From the NCBI RefSeq assembly GCF_963678635.1, contig NC_087065.1, positions 71,931,345 to 71,995,344 on the forward strand: 64,000 nucleotides of DNA, written 5' to 3'. The translations under genes were made by a program, and so were the position numbers. The stretch comes from Symsagittifera roscoffensis (Eukaryota > Xenacoelomorpha > Acoela > Convolutidae). This document shows positions 11,806 through 22,518 of the stretch, in pieces. A model generated the notes under the pieces. The model was not told the DNA's origin, did not search any database, and worked only from the letters and a program-made list of their open reading frames with translations. Numbering within the stretch: the stretch's first letter is position 1; the number at the start of each line of letters is the position of its first letter.

Positions 11806-13483
11806 TGACGTGTACAATCCTTGTCATCTATTGTTAGTTGTGGAGAGATTTGTGTTCTAACAACCAAGCGGAAGATACCTGCGGGTGAAAAAACTCAACT
11901 TAACTTTCCTAATTTTGCCTTACCAGACCACTTAACAAAAGTTGGAATCTGATTAACAAGGGAATTTGATGACTTTATGCCTGAAATTTTAACAACTTCC
12001 GACTCTTTGGGTGATTTATACGACCTAAAGTTTCCGATTACGAAGAATTTCACTAAAACTTACGGTTTGAGGTTCGTGTCAGAAATTTATGCAAAACATG
12101 ATCTCGTACCCTTGTCTATGTTCCAATTTTCTCGATTTTACTACGTTCATAATTACCTAACTTTGTGGTATCGGGAAACAATTACCACTTGAAGCTTGCT
12201 TTGGGTTGCGATCTACAATCATACATCGTGCATAATTTTATTGCCAGAAAAGTTCTTTAAAAACTAGTCAAGTCGGATTTTTCGAAAATTGGCATCACGG
12301 TTTCGGGTTGTCAAAACTTTGACAAGAGAAATTGTAAGGCAAACAGTTCTCTAGATCTTACAAAACGTCTCTAGCTGACTTGTACTCACACAAAACGTCT
12401 GAACTCAGACAAAACTTCTGTAGTTGACAGTCTGGGTAGTTGAAAATGTCTCCAATTCAGCGCTTAATTGGCAAAAAGAATTTTTTTTCTTAAAAAAAAC
12501 TAAAATATTGCGCTAAAAATTTAGAAAAAAAAGTTTTTTGAAGTTTTTTTTAATTTTTTTTTTGTTTTTATTTCATTTTTGGAGACAAATGTCGTCTATC
12601 ATGCCTAGTTTACTAACTTTCTACGCAATCATTAAGTTCTCAAATCACACCACATACTAAAAAGCACACTAATTTGAATTAAATTTTAAAAAATTCTTTT
12701 TTTATGAAAATAGTGGGAACACTCTGTCCTACTTGCAGTTACAGTCTATCCTTGTTCAATTATACGTTTAGTAGCCAGGGCAAAATTTGCACCTTGTTCA
12801 ATTTTTTACGAAGCATTTTTATGCAAAATACGTTTGTGCTCTTTTTAGTTTCATCTCGTGTAAAAACATGATTTTTCATAAACATATGGATGGATCAGCA
12901 GATAAAAAGACTGGAAAAAAACTATGAACTCGTCATTTTTATTTTTGCTTTTCAAAACAATTTCGATATTTTTCTCTTGGCCTTCAATGACTCAATTTGC
13001 TTGATGCACTTCTTGTCCATGTGCTGACTCCAGCTAAGGTCAGCAGATATGATGAGGAAACCCAAATTTGAAGACCACACTTTTTTGATAAGCAGCATTA
13101 GTAGCAAAACTTTAGTGTGTCATTCATTCAACGTTAATTTGCATAATGTCTTTGAGTATTTACTTAGTTTGGATCACATTATAAGTATTCCTGCCCTGCA
13201 TACTAGCTCATGCGGCCCTTTTCCACACCCCATCACTTCAAATTCATCGTAAGTCCACTTTAACGTAGTCATAATGCAAAAAAAAATTGGCATGGTGGAC
13301 AAACGAAATACTGTGAATAAATTTACTCACACAGAGACGAAGCTGAGCTTCGCGTCACTTGCGATACCAAATAGGTAAAAACATTGAATTGATTTTTTTG
13401 AAGAAACCATAAAAACCAAGAAAAGCCTTTTTGCAAATGTTATAGAAAACGATAACCTAAGACTATGCGCGCTAGTCTAAACG

Positions 13484-14832
13484 AATCTCTTCAAGAAAAT
13501 CTGGTAATTGAACGTCTGGTATTTGGACGACGGGAACCTTGCCGAGAATTACCTGAAGGTTCTGAGAGATCTCCAAATGATCATCACAGAGTGTCGAAGC
13601 ATCGGACTGGAGATAAATCCCAAAAAAATATGAATTGATTTTTCTTGGTCAGCCAACAGACTTCCAGAAAAATCAAATAATTGAAGCATTTAACAGTGTA
13701 TGCTCAGAAGTTTCTATCACGCGTCTGGAGAATCGGGTCTTTCTGGGTGCTCCACTTGGAGATTCGTCTGTACACGATCTACTCCAGCAAAAAGCCGAAA
13801 ATCTTCAACGCCTCACCGGCAGCTTGTCCAAACTTGATAGCCATCATGCGCTGTTATTTTCACTAATTCATTCAGTATTCCAAAACTCATGTACTACCTC
13901 CGATTTCCACCATGCTTTCTCAAATCAGATCTACTACAAAAATACGACTCGTTACCACTGCTCTCGAAAAGACTTGCAACATCCATCTCACTCCTGCGGC
14001 CTACAATCAGGCATCTCTGCCTACCTCTATGGGTGGACTTGTCATTGAATCTGCAACGCTCCTAGCACCTTCTGTCTACCGGGCTTCTGCTGTTGCTTGC
14101 AAGGAAACGTCAAAGCTAATCCTGCGAGACTCGCTTGAGATACCTAATCCGACTATTCCTGAAGTGGTGGACTTTTGGTACCACCTATCAAATTGCCCCG
14201 AAAAGCCAGTCACTTATCAAATTCAAAAATCTTGGACTCAACAGTGCCATGAATTCAAATTACCGCAATTGAAACCAAATGACGACGAAAACACACGAGC
14301 TAGATTTGGTGCTTTCAGTAGAAAATGCAGTGGGGCGTGGCTCAACGCGCTACCATCTGCCAATCTTGGCCTGAAAATGACAAACAATCAAAAGAAAATT
14401 GCTGTTGCTTTGAGATTAGGGATCAGAAAAAGCGAACCACATTTGTGTGTATGCGGGCACCAAGTAGACTCAGATGGTACCCACGGGCTGTCATGCACGA
14501 AAAGCGATGGATGTTTCAGCAGACACACCGCTCTGAATGTGCTAATAAAGCAGTCACTAGGCTCAGTTCACGTCCCTACCAATCTCGAACCTCCTGGACT
14601 AAGGAATTGCGATGGCTAGAGACCAGACGGCTTGACAACTTCAACATGGATAAGAGGCGCCTGTCTGATTTGGGACAAAATGGTCGTTGATTCACTATCA
14701 CCTGCACGACTCTGACACTACCAAACCAAATCAGTCATATCTACACCAGAAGTAAACAAATGTCGAAAATATGAAGATTTATCAAATGCAGGATACATAT
14801 TCCAACCTCTTTTCGATTTCGATACCACATGA
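13484..14832 (+). pseudogene. Non-LTR-type reverse transcriptase pseudogene (unit B)
   Basis: Copy of the 6331-7683 pseudogene. YLDD lies at 13520-13531 and the in-frame TAG at 14617-14619. It shares the A7 frameshift, the TAG and the missing 5' half with unit A. A private 4-bp deletion near 13950 moves the point where the frames cross. The shared lesions show that the element was already dead when the duplication happened. Confidence 0.75.
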
Positions 14833-14904
14833 ATGTCCTTCTAGTCTTATCTTATCGGTGACCCTTGTATCGGGCTTGAATGGCCATTAGTCGTCCTCAG
14901 TATA

Positions 14905-15732
14905 CTAGGCCCATAATCCAGCTGCTTTCCTTGAGCGCTTTCGAAGAAATCCCACGTGTACTGGTATCAGCTGGGTTGTCAATGCTAAGTATTTGATACC
15001 ACTAATCAGTGGTGGTAGACTCCAGAATCTCACCAGTGCATTACTAAAAAACGGGTGATTTAAATCGGATGGCTCAGTGATATAGCTGCGAGGTTTTGCC
15101 AGAGAACCTAACAAAGGAAGACCTGAGTGCCATTCAAAGAAATGCTTTTTGATTTCGTCTGCGAGATCATCGCCCATTTTTGACCACTGATTCGCCAAAT
15201 ATCTTTTAATAGAAGGGGAGCCCTCACAGTATACGGAGCTAATAATCCAATTGGATCAAAAACAGAGGAAACAAAACTCAACACAGTACGCTGAGTGATT
15301 GCTTTGACTAGTGGACGATCAACCCCTCTACTAACGACCAAGGTATCTTCCAATTAAGACCGAGGACTTGTGATGACTGGTTTGGACTCTTACAAATATC
15401 TTTAACAGAGGAATTGGACACACGGTTGTCCGGACAAAGAGCGGTTGTTACATCGGGCACGTTGCTTACAAACTTTATCAGATGACACCCACCTAGTTTA
15501 AGCAACGAGATCAATCCCTACCTAATTTCATGGCGTGATCACAGTTTTGAAAAAAAATCCAGGTAATTATCCATATAAAACTTCTGGACAACAGCTGAAG
15601 CAGCTTCGGGGTACTCAGCTTGATGATCAGTTGCAGTCTTCTGCCGAGCAAATTCTCACAAGTCGGCTTGCAGAAAATGTAACGAGTGTATTGGTGAACT
15701 GCCAAATTTGATGTGGGGTCCTCCCGCCTCAA
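14905..15732 (-). pseudogene. BEL/Pao reverse transcriptase region (unit B)
   Basis: Copy of 7756-8583, offset 7149. The RT motif again reads FYMDN (15580-15566), and the FDPIGLLAP hallmark is present at about 15270. The frame breaks are in the same places as in unit A. No integrase follows. Confidence 0.85.
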
Positions 15733-16352
15733 AAAGCGGAGAGAAGGTTGATCTTGTTCACGGACTCCAACTTTTAAAACATCCCTTCAATGTCGACTGA
15801 AACGGCGTATATGCCGACGGAATCTTAAAAAAACAAAAATGAAGTTTTGAAGGAGATCCGGGCCAACCAACAGAGGTTTGTTCTGTGCCACTTTGATGCA
15901 TCATTGAAGACTCGACACACCTTACCGGGTTTGTTCAGGTTCAACGCCGGATAATGCGGGAGATTCCACTCACGATCGGCTCGTGATTTGGTATCGTGTG
16001 CCTTAACGGTTATGACATATCTTTTTTGTATATCATCTCTAATTATTTCGGCGTAATTCTCACAGTGCTAAGGATCCTTATCTAACCTCCTTTCTAAAGT
16101 TTTTACTTGAGCTGAAGAGGAAAATTAGTTAAATTACCTTAATTATCAATCCAAAGCATTGCTACAATGTAACTCTCACCATCGTGAAATATGTCATTTT
16201 TCAAAATACACGAAGCGCGTTTGTCGGTGGCGGAAGGGGCATCTACTTTCTTGAAGGCTCCATACGATTCCAACTCATACCAAGTTTTAATTATGTCAGC
16301 TAGAGCCGTGTCGAATTAAAGGGTGGTAATAACGGACCACTAACAACCCAAC

Positions 16353-16664
16353 CTATTGGAAGGCGTACGGCGCACGGAGAATTGGATTCCTCCCTAGACG
16401 GTACTCAACGGGTCTTATTGCGTGGTAGAAGTCTTGTCTAATAATTATTTCGACTTCCTCATACTTATATTGTACAAGTTTTATTTGAGCCAATTGCGGT
16501 TGTTTTTCCGGTAATTCAGGAGGACTTATGCTAACCGATCCAATGCGAATATGATTTTCAACATCAGCTCCAAAAGAAAACTTGAAACTTGAAAACTTAC
16601 TGGATGAGTTTTCATCAAGCTCGTGAAATTGAATCCATTTATGTTGAGGATAACGGAGTATCAA
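16353..16664 (-). pseudogene. BEL/Pao protease-region fragment (unit B)
   Basis: Copy of 9204-9515 with a few substitutions; it keeps the EIIIRQDFYHAIRPVEYRLG segment. Confidence 0.6.
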
Positions 16665-16912
16665 ACAAAAGGAGACAATTTACGATATCGAAGGATACCC
16701 ATGAGTGCGTGGAAGCACTATTCCAATAAACTAATGCATTAGTATTCTTCGCATCCGAAGAAACAGCGAGTGTCGCAACTGGCAGGAGGCCTTTTGTTGA
16801 CTCCTGGCTATGAATATCGCCGATGGCAGCGTTAGTCGATACATGTTTAGTGTTTGCGTTACCTGACGATCTGGAATTTTCAGTATCCTTTGGAGGGAAA
16901 TTTTTTCAGTTT

Positions 16913-17115
16913 CCGGCTAGAGCATGTTGTGAGTGTTTCACAATCTGGTTTGGGGCACTCTGTGGCCTTGCTTCAAATACAAAAGCTGTGATTGCTCTGT
17001 AAGCACGCAAAGCAAAGTTTTTGTTAGGCTACATACTTCTCACGTTGCGTAGCGTTTTTTCCTTTGAATACCGCGCAATTCCAAAGAGCGTATTGGCCTT
17101 TACATACCCTTCATC
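16913..17115 (-). pseudogene. BEL/Pao zinc-knuckle region (unit B)
   Basis: Copy of 9764-9966. A six-base difference near 17107-17112 changes the first CSVC cysteine codon into TGA. This adds a stop to the two shared with unit A. Confidence 0.65.
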
Positions 17116-17607
17116 GACGAAACTTTGGGTTTTTCTTAGTCTTATCACTTACTTTAGCGTTAATTGCGAACACTTCCATGCCTACTTTTTGTTCCACTGG
17201 TTCTTCAGACTTACTCTTAGAATTAAGTAACTTTAGCTTCTCATGACCCTCCGCTTTTTCTGTTAGCCATTTGTTGAAATCTAGCAGAGTTGGTCGATGC
17301 CACTGACGTCCTAAGGTTTGCCATGATTTTGCCTCTTTAAGGTTCGGAAAAGCTTACACACAATTTTAGTCAGTGAAAAAACAACACTTTTCAGCTCGTC
17401 GTTAAATGACAGAGACTTGAATACGGCAACGAGTTCAGAAAATTTGAAGAAAAAGCTAATTACACTTTTCGAATTGTGCATTTACTGAGTTTATCTAGAT
17501 GAGCCCCTACTACGGCATGCGGCTGCCCGAATTTTCTGTGAAGAGTTGCTAATGCGTCCTTTTATAGTACTGCGCTATAGCTATACTCAACGATTGTGGA
17601 TTTGGCT

Positions 17608-17871
17608 TTACACACTACGAGCGTTTTCAGATATGAGTTTTTCATCATCACTGAGTATGGCTGAATCAGCCGTCGATTTGAACTGGCCAAACCACTCATG
17701 TCGATTAAGTGGATTGCCATCGAACTTTGTCAGCTTCTTTTCAGGAAGATGATCTTTTCGGCTGTGCATGAGTATATCGACCATTTCTCGTGCCAAAAGT
17801 GGACGCTCGACGTGTGTACCGTGTGAATTACGGAGAGTTGGCGCTATTAACTCGAAATTTTTGTTTCTCAA
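17608..17871 (-). pseudogene. BEL/Pao gag fragment, DUF1759-like (unit B)
   Basis: Copy of 10459-10722, one residue different; it contains the same LTKFDGNPL core. Confidence 0.75.
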
Positions 17872-18405
17872 CTTGTATGAGGAACAAAAACATTGAGAGG
17901 AGCAATCGGAGTTACTGCGGAAAAATCTTTGTGGAAGAAACGTAGTTTTGTTGCGCTGACGTTAAGGGCAGTAAAATAATGGGCAGTAACAGTCCACGTA
18001 ACTGTCGCCTATTTATTTCACATATGAGGTTAAGAAAAACAGGCCCTATAACCATTGGCTCAAGGGTCAGGGACACTATCTCTTGTGCTTTTATACCTCA
18101 TTCAGTCGGAGCCAATTCGGTTCGCGTAAGACATGAGACTACAAATTGTGTTAACGCTTAAAGGCCACTAAAAATACCCCCACTCTAAGAATAAGAACGC
18201 CCCCATGGGCATCTCTAAATATCTAAAACACACGAAAACAATTAAAAACAAGGTCGGAAGCTCTAGTATACCATTAGTTTTATTAGACAGTGAACCTTTG
18301 ATCCAGTTCAGATGGACCAACCTAAAACTTGCCTTATCTCAACATAATCACATAAAATGCACTCAAAAAATTTAAATTAGGTACTAGAAGTTTTAGTTAC
18401 TAACG

Positions 18406-18954
18406 GGAACCTCTGTTTGTTGTTGTGATGATATTACAGGTGCCCGGTAGCCATTTACTACTGACCCTGTTTTTCGCTGATTCAAAGAAACCTAGTTAAT
18501 TGCATTTGATGCAGGAACGAACGGTGCTACACCAGAAGGAACGTTTGCAGATGTTGTCGGAGCAAAACAGCATTCAGAAGTTACCGGGACTACTGAGCCT
18601 GGGTTTGTTTTTTCCAGAACTGGATGGGCAAACATAACAATTTACTGAGGCAAATTATTAGAAAATGATTGCATGAACTGCTGTAAGCTTAATAGGTTAT
18701 TAGCGGAATCCAGCGAGAGCTGCTGTTGAACCAAAATTGAGAAAAAATGTAGTTCTCCTTGAATATGGTTACTGAAATACACTCCCGGATCTCTAGAAGC
18801 TGCCTGGCCATTATTCACTCCTGCAAAACTTGATGTGACCATGGAACTTGCTAGTACAGGATAACTTTGTTCAGGAGCTATCGAACGAACGTGCAGCTCT
18901 TGATTTGGGATCTACAACAGCGTCAGGCTGCTTGTGGTCAAAGATTTGATCCAT
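18406..18954 (-). pseudogene. Putative BEL/Pao gag N-terminal region (unit B)
   Basis: Copy of 11257-11805 with the same frameshift and the same in-frame stops. Assigned to gag only by position. Confidence 0.45.
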
Positions 18955-19562
18955 TGACGTGTACAATCCTTGTCATCTATTGTTAGTTGTGGAGAGATTT
19001 GTGTTCTAACAACCAAGCGGACGATACCTGCGGGTGAAAAAACTCAACTTAACTTTCCTAATTTTGCCTTACCAGACCACTTAACAAAAGTTGGAATCTG
19101 ATTAACAAGGGAATTTGATGACTTTATGCCTGAAATTTTAACAACTTCCGACTCTTTGGGTGATTTATACGACCTAAAGTTTCCGATTACGAAGAATTTC
19201 ACTAAAACTTACGGTTCGAGGTTCGTGTCAGAAATTTATGCAAAGCATGATCTCGTACCCTTGTCTATGTTCCAATTTTCTCGATTTTACTACGTTCATA
19301 ATTACCTAACTTTGTGGTATCGGGAAACAATTACCACTTGAAGCTTGCTTTGGGTTGCGATCTACAATCATACATCGTGCATAATTTTATTGCCAGAAAA
19401 GTTCTTTAAAAACTAGTCAAGTCGGATTTTTCGAAAATTGGCATCACGGTTTCGGGTTGTCAAAACTTTGACAAGAGAAATTGTAAGGCAAACAGTTCTC
19501 TAGATCTTACAAAACGTCTCTAGCTGACTTGTACTCACACAAAACGTCTGAACTCAGACAAA

Positions 19563-19671
19563 ACTTCTGTAGTTGACAGTCTGGGTAGTTGAAAATGTCT
19601 CCAATTCTTCAGTTCAGGATACCTGTGTTGAAGGCCTCAGATCCGTTTCTCTCTGATTCTGTTGGCCGAGT
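19563..19671. repeat. 109-bp direct repeat flanking the Polinton, left copy
   Basis: Identical to 38145-38253 except at three positions (all transitions). It joins the last bases of unit B to further BEL/Pao leader sequence and stops one base before the Polinton terminus. Confidence 0.95.
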
Positions 19672-19672
19672 C

Positions 19673-19928
19673 AGTATGAGGGTCTGCCAGGGATCCTTAG
19701 GGGGGGGGGGCAAAATCACCTAAAATAAGACGTGGGCGCCTAAGATCCGACACTTAAGGGGTCCAAAATTATTTTGTAGTCAGCCGGCATTTTGCTGGTG
19801 GATTAAAAGATCCTCACTTGAGGATCCAAATTTTTGGGTGGCCTCCCCCATGAGGATTTTATTAAGAGTCATATACCCATGTAGCAAATTTCTAGATCCC
19901 TGGCGGATATTCAAAGTAGGATCCTTAA
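19673..19928. repeat. Polinton left terminal inverted repeat
   Basis: Matches the reverse complement of 37887-38141 at roughly 93-95% by eye. It contains a G12 run at 19700-19711 and an internal palindrome GATCCTCACTTGAGGATC. Confidence 0.95.
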
Positions 19929-20213
19929 AAAAATTTTCACCCGATTTATGTTTAGAAAAAAGCATAAATTAGCATTCTTTCGCCCTTTGGTACATTCGAC
20001 TTGGAATGCTGCCATATTTTGGAGTGGGTAATAAAACAAAGCAAGTATAGCTTTGGCCAGCATAGTTTTAACGGTCTATTGAATGCTGTAGAGTAATTCC
20101 ATGATTTAAATGTATTAACACTGAAACGTATGTAAACTATAATTACTCACCAAGGTTGCAATCCGGTTGCAGTAGTCGCTGTTACGTCTAGACGATAACG
20201 TAATAAAAAAATA
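19929..20213. other. Polinton left non-coding region
   Basis: Between the inverted repeat and the first plus-strand ORF. No motif stands out. It is the likely promoter region of the first gene block. Confidence 0.4.
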
Positions 20214-20798
20214 ATGGTAAAAATGTGGAATAATGAATTGCGAAAAATGAACTTAATGGGAAGTTGGCATACAAGTGACATTGATTCGGAGCATTTATCT
20301 TTCACTGTTTTTTTAACTGGGTGTCAAATAAAAAACGAATACATTCACAATCGTCATGTAGTTTTCGTGTCGAGAGCCAAAGAAATTGGAAATAGAGAAT
20401 ATGCAGAAAGTTGTAAAGAACAGTTTTATCTGGATGAGCTTTTACAAATAACGTGGTGTATTTATGCAAAACAGAAATATGGAAAAGCAACTGATTTGAC
20501 CTTTGCTACCTATGAAAATATCTTTGATTATTCATTTGATTTCAACTCAATGATGATTGAGAAAGGGCTGGAGCGAAAAATACGACTTTGTTTTAATAAA
20601 CTTTCAAAGTATCAAAAACTTCAGGTAGTTTATCTAAATATATACCATCGAGATATAGGTCTAAGTAAGTGGTATCTGGAAGGTTACTTTCATTTCCATT
20701 GGCTTGAAATTAAGCAGGTCGGAGAAGTGTTAGCAAAAATTAAAAATGAAATTGGAAAAAAGAACTGTAACTTCAACGGACTTGGAAATTATCCATGA
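20214..20798 (+). CDS. Polinton ORF of unknown function, 194 aa
   Basis: Open frame of 194 codons, the first gene inside the left terminus. I do not recognise a domain. The protein is rich in aromatic and charged residues, has no signal peptide or clear membrane segment, and has two regions of alternating hydrophobics (about residues 60-80 and 115-160) that suggest a globular fold. It overlaps the next ORF by 53 bases in another frame, which is common in tightly packed Polinton blocks. ATGs at 20214 and 20223 are both possible starts. Confidence 0.6.
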   Translation: MVKMWNNELRKMNLMGSWHTSDIDSEHLSFTVFLTGCQIKNEYIHNRHVVFVSRAKEIGNREYAESCKEQFYLDELLQITWCIYAKQKYGKATDLTFATYENIFDYSFDFNSMMIEKGLERKIRLCFNKLSKYQKLQVVYLNIYHRDIGLSKWYLEGYFHFHWLEIKQVGEVLAKIKNEIGKKNCNFNGLGNYP

Positions 20799-21102
20799 GA
20801 TATTTATTACTTTGAAAAAAACGTATCTAGAAAACACCAACCATCGGAATTATTTCTTAGCTGCATGTTCCTTATTCTTCTTCTCGACTACTAACGATAT
20901 AAACTACGATGTTGCTATCAAGCTAAGACCTTATGGTGGAATGATCGGGATCGAAAATTTTTCGTTAGACAAATATTTAAGTGATTCAAAAATTTTACAA
21001 ATGCATGCTGTTTTACATGATGCCGCCGGTTTTGTTCGTGAATTTTACAATACCGTCCCACATACTGCTATGTTTTACCGTGGAAATGTAACAACAGCCT
21101 GA
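20746..21102 (+). CDS. Polinton ORF of unknown function, 118 aa, possibly joined to the next gene
   Basis: Open frame of 118 codons containing the segment LRPYGGMIGIENFSLDKYL followed by a His/Ala-rich stretch (HAVLHDAAGFVREFY). I do not recognise it. Just after its end the frame of the downstream exonuclease-like gene is open from 21092 with coding-like sequence (PDWSLERYH) before that gene's first ATG. The two could therefore be one gene split by a one-base insertion near 21095. As separate genes they would lie 73 bases apart. Confidence 0.5.
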   Translation: MKLEKRTVTSTDLEIIHEIFITLKKTYLENTNHRNYFLAACSLFFFSTTNDINYDVAIKLRPYGGMIGIENFSLDKYLSDSKILQMHAVLHDAAGFVREFYNTVPHTAMFYRGNVTTA

Positions 21103-21175
21103 TTGGTCACTTGAGCGGTATCACGTTTTGTTCATATATCAAATTGAGGAAACCAAAACTCTATCATTTGTTAGA

Positions 21176-21671
21176 ATGCTGAGTGAAAGATCAGTCGTGT
21201 TGGATTTAGAAGGATTTCGATACAAGAAAAACACTTATATTTTAAAAGAATTAGCAATCACAACCGCTGACTACAGCGACTCCCTAATTTTTCTACCACC
21301 AGTCAGTTTTAATTCCCTTCCAAAACTCGATCAAAAAGCGTACAGCTGCCTAACGAATTCTTTGCAAGGACTTCATTGGGATAGTGGTGATTACTTATAT
21401 TTACCATCTCAACCAAATTATCCAAAGTGTTGTATTGAGGAATCCCGGAGCTACATTCTACGCTAGGGGAAAGGAAAAAGCAGACTTCCTAGCACAATAT
21501 TTAGACCGCAGAGTAGAGAATCTTGATGATTTGGGTTGTCCAAGAGTTGAAAACTTACATTACAACACAATTTTGAACTGCTGCAAACATATACCTCATT
21601 ACAACTCCAAAAATCATTGTGCTCTAAAAAAATCCAAAGCCTTTTTTGATTGGTTGAAAAATGAAAAATAA
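21176..21671 (+). pseudogene. DnaQ/RNase H-like exonuclease candidate, frameshifted
   Basis: From ATG 21176 the protein starts with a strand SVVLDLEGF followed by KELAI, which has the form of the DxE first motif of DEDD exonucleases. It ends with a conserved-looking tail: YARGKEK, VENLDDLGCP, and NHCAL...WL, where HCAL sits at the place of the last exonuclease motif although its usual aspartate is a lysine. I recall similar proteins among invertebrate uncharacterised sequences and transposon genes; the exonuclease role is inference. A one-base shift at about 21425-21440 separates the two halves. The stop overlaps the next ATG by one base (TAATG), which implies cotranscription. Confidence 0.5.
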
Positions 21672-22039
21672 TGACGATGATCAACACGGAGAGATTAGCC
21701 AAAGTGGAGACATATCTATCTCCAAATTCAGTTCTTTGTGCTTGTATGACCCCAGAGAGTGATATTGAAATTTCATTGACTCGAATAGAGCGCGTTGACT
21801 GCAGAGGCCAAATTTTGCAACGAAAAGAGCAAGTTGTTCTATCTGAAGAAGAACTGACTACTCTGCGAAGATTTTTTCCCGTGATTGATCAGTTCATCTA
21901 TTTCCAGCGATTCAAATATATAGGAAATGTTAGCCAGCAAGCGAGGAGTCTGCCTTCCCAAGCTAGTCTTAGTACCCAAACATCGTCAACCCGGAACTCA
22001 ATTGGATCTAGCTACCCAAAACAATTCAACAGAAAGTGA
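21671..22039 (+). CDS. Possible PC4-like single-strand DNA-binding protein, 122 aa
   Basis: Intact 122-codon frame starting at the TAATG overlap with the previous gene. Residues about 25-75 contain a run of strands (EISLTRIERVDCRGQILQRK) followed by VVLSEEELTTLRRFFPVIDQFI. This pattern, strands then 'xxLs.eel..L....p.Id..i', is that of the PC4/Sub1 domain. The C-terminal 35 residues are Ser/Thr/Gln-rich and probably disordered. A role in coating single-stranded DNA during strand-displacement replication would fit but is inference. Fold prediction would decide. Confidence 0.4.
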   Translation: MTMINTERLAKVETYLSPNSVLCACMTPESDIEISLTRIERVDCRGQILQRKEQVVLSEEELTTLRRFFPVIDQFIYFQRFKYIGNVSQQARSLPSQASLSTQTSSTRNSIGSSYPKQFNRK

Positions 22040-22062
22040 AAGAGGACTCTGTGAAAAAAATT

Positions 22063-22194
22063 ATGTTTCATACAAAAACTGAAAATGTTCCTGCTAACTA
22101 TGTTTTGCAAATGTATGATGATGAGGATGATAGTGATAGTAATGTCTGTGCAAGTTATACTCGATATCAGATTTATTACTGTTCAGAAGAATAA
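22063..22194 (+). CDS. Small acidic Polinton ORF, 43 aa
   Basis: Open frame from ATG 22063 to TAA 22194, with an acidic centre (YDDEDDSDS) and a Cys/Tyr-rich end. It lies in the otherwise empty gap before the membrane-protein ORF. Function unknown; it may be a chance frame. A further 27-codon acidic frame starts at the ATG at 22234. Confidence 0.3.
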   Translation: MFHTKTENVPANYVLQMYDDEDDSDSNVCASYTRYQIYYCSEE

Positions 22195-22371
22195 TTAATT
22201 TTTTTAACCACATTTTATTTCATTTTGAACAAAATGTCTGAAATAGCAGTTGATGAACCTGATGCAACTATCTTTACTGATTTTGTCTATGAGGAAAATA
22301 ATGACAGTGTTGAGTGAAAACTCTAGACATTTTGTAATAATGTAACTGTACCGAGATCTGAAGTGGTTTTC

Positions 22372-22518
22372 ATGTCTCAAATGATTTTAATTTTAATTTT
22401 ATTGACTTTCTGTATCTACAAACTCTCTTTGACGAAACTAAGCTGTGAGGAAACATCAGTTTGGTTCTCAATCCTGTCCGGTTTAGTTGGCTACGTACTA
22501 CCAAATCCTCGGATATGA
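22372..22518 (+). CDS. Small Polinton membrane protein, 48 aa
   Basis: Too short for ordinary ORF calls, but it fits its place: ATG 22372 to TGA 22518, with the TGA overlapping the ATPase start codon (ATGA at 22515-22518). Residues 4-15 (MILILILLTFCI) form a hydrophobic segment, and a second moderately hydrophobic stretch SILSGLVGYVLPNP ends the protein. The four-base overlap implies translation coupled to the ATPase. Short hydrophobic proteins recur next to Polinton ATPase genes; a membrane or virion role is inference. Confidence 0.6.
   Translation: MSQMILILILLTFCIYKLSLTKLSCEETSVWFSILSGLVGYVLPNPRI

Larger units (their letters stand above)
5303..12457. repeat. Tandem duplication unit A (about 7.15 kb)
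   Basis: The sequence from 5303 onward recurs from 12458 onward. The offset is 7155 at the start, 7153 at the reverse transcriptase motif and 7149 for the rest; a 4-bp difference near 6798/13950 explains the last change. The junction between units shares AATTC with both outer breakpoints, so microhomology is five bases. In the stretches compared by eye the copies differ at about one or two bases per hundred. Each unit carries a plus-strand retroelement pseudogene and a minus-strand BEL/Pao pseudogene facing each other. Confidence 0.95.
12452..19608. repeat. Tandem duplication unit B (about 7.15 kb)
   Basis: Second copy of the unit described for 5303-12457, with the same gene fragments in the same order. 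Unlike unit A, it is followed directly by additional BEL/Pao leader sequence (19609-19671) and then by the Polinton. Confidence 0.95.
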
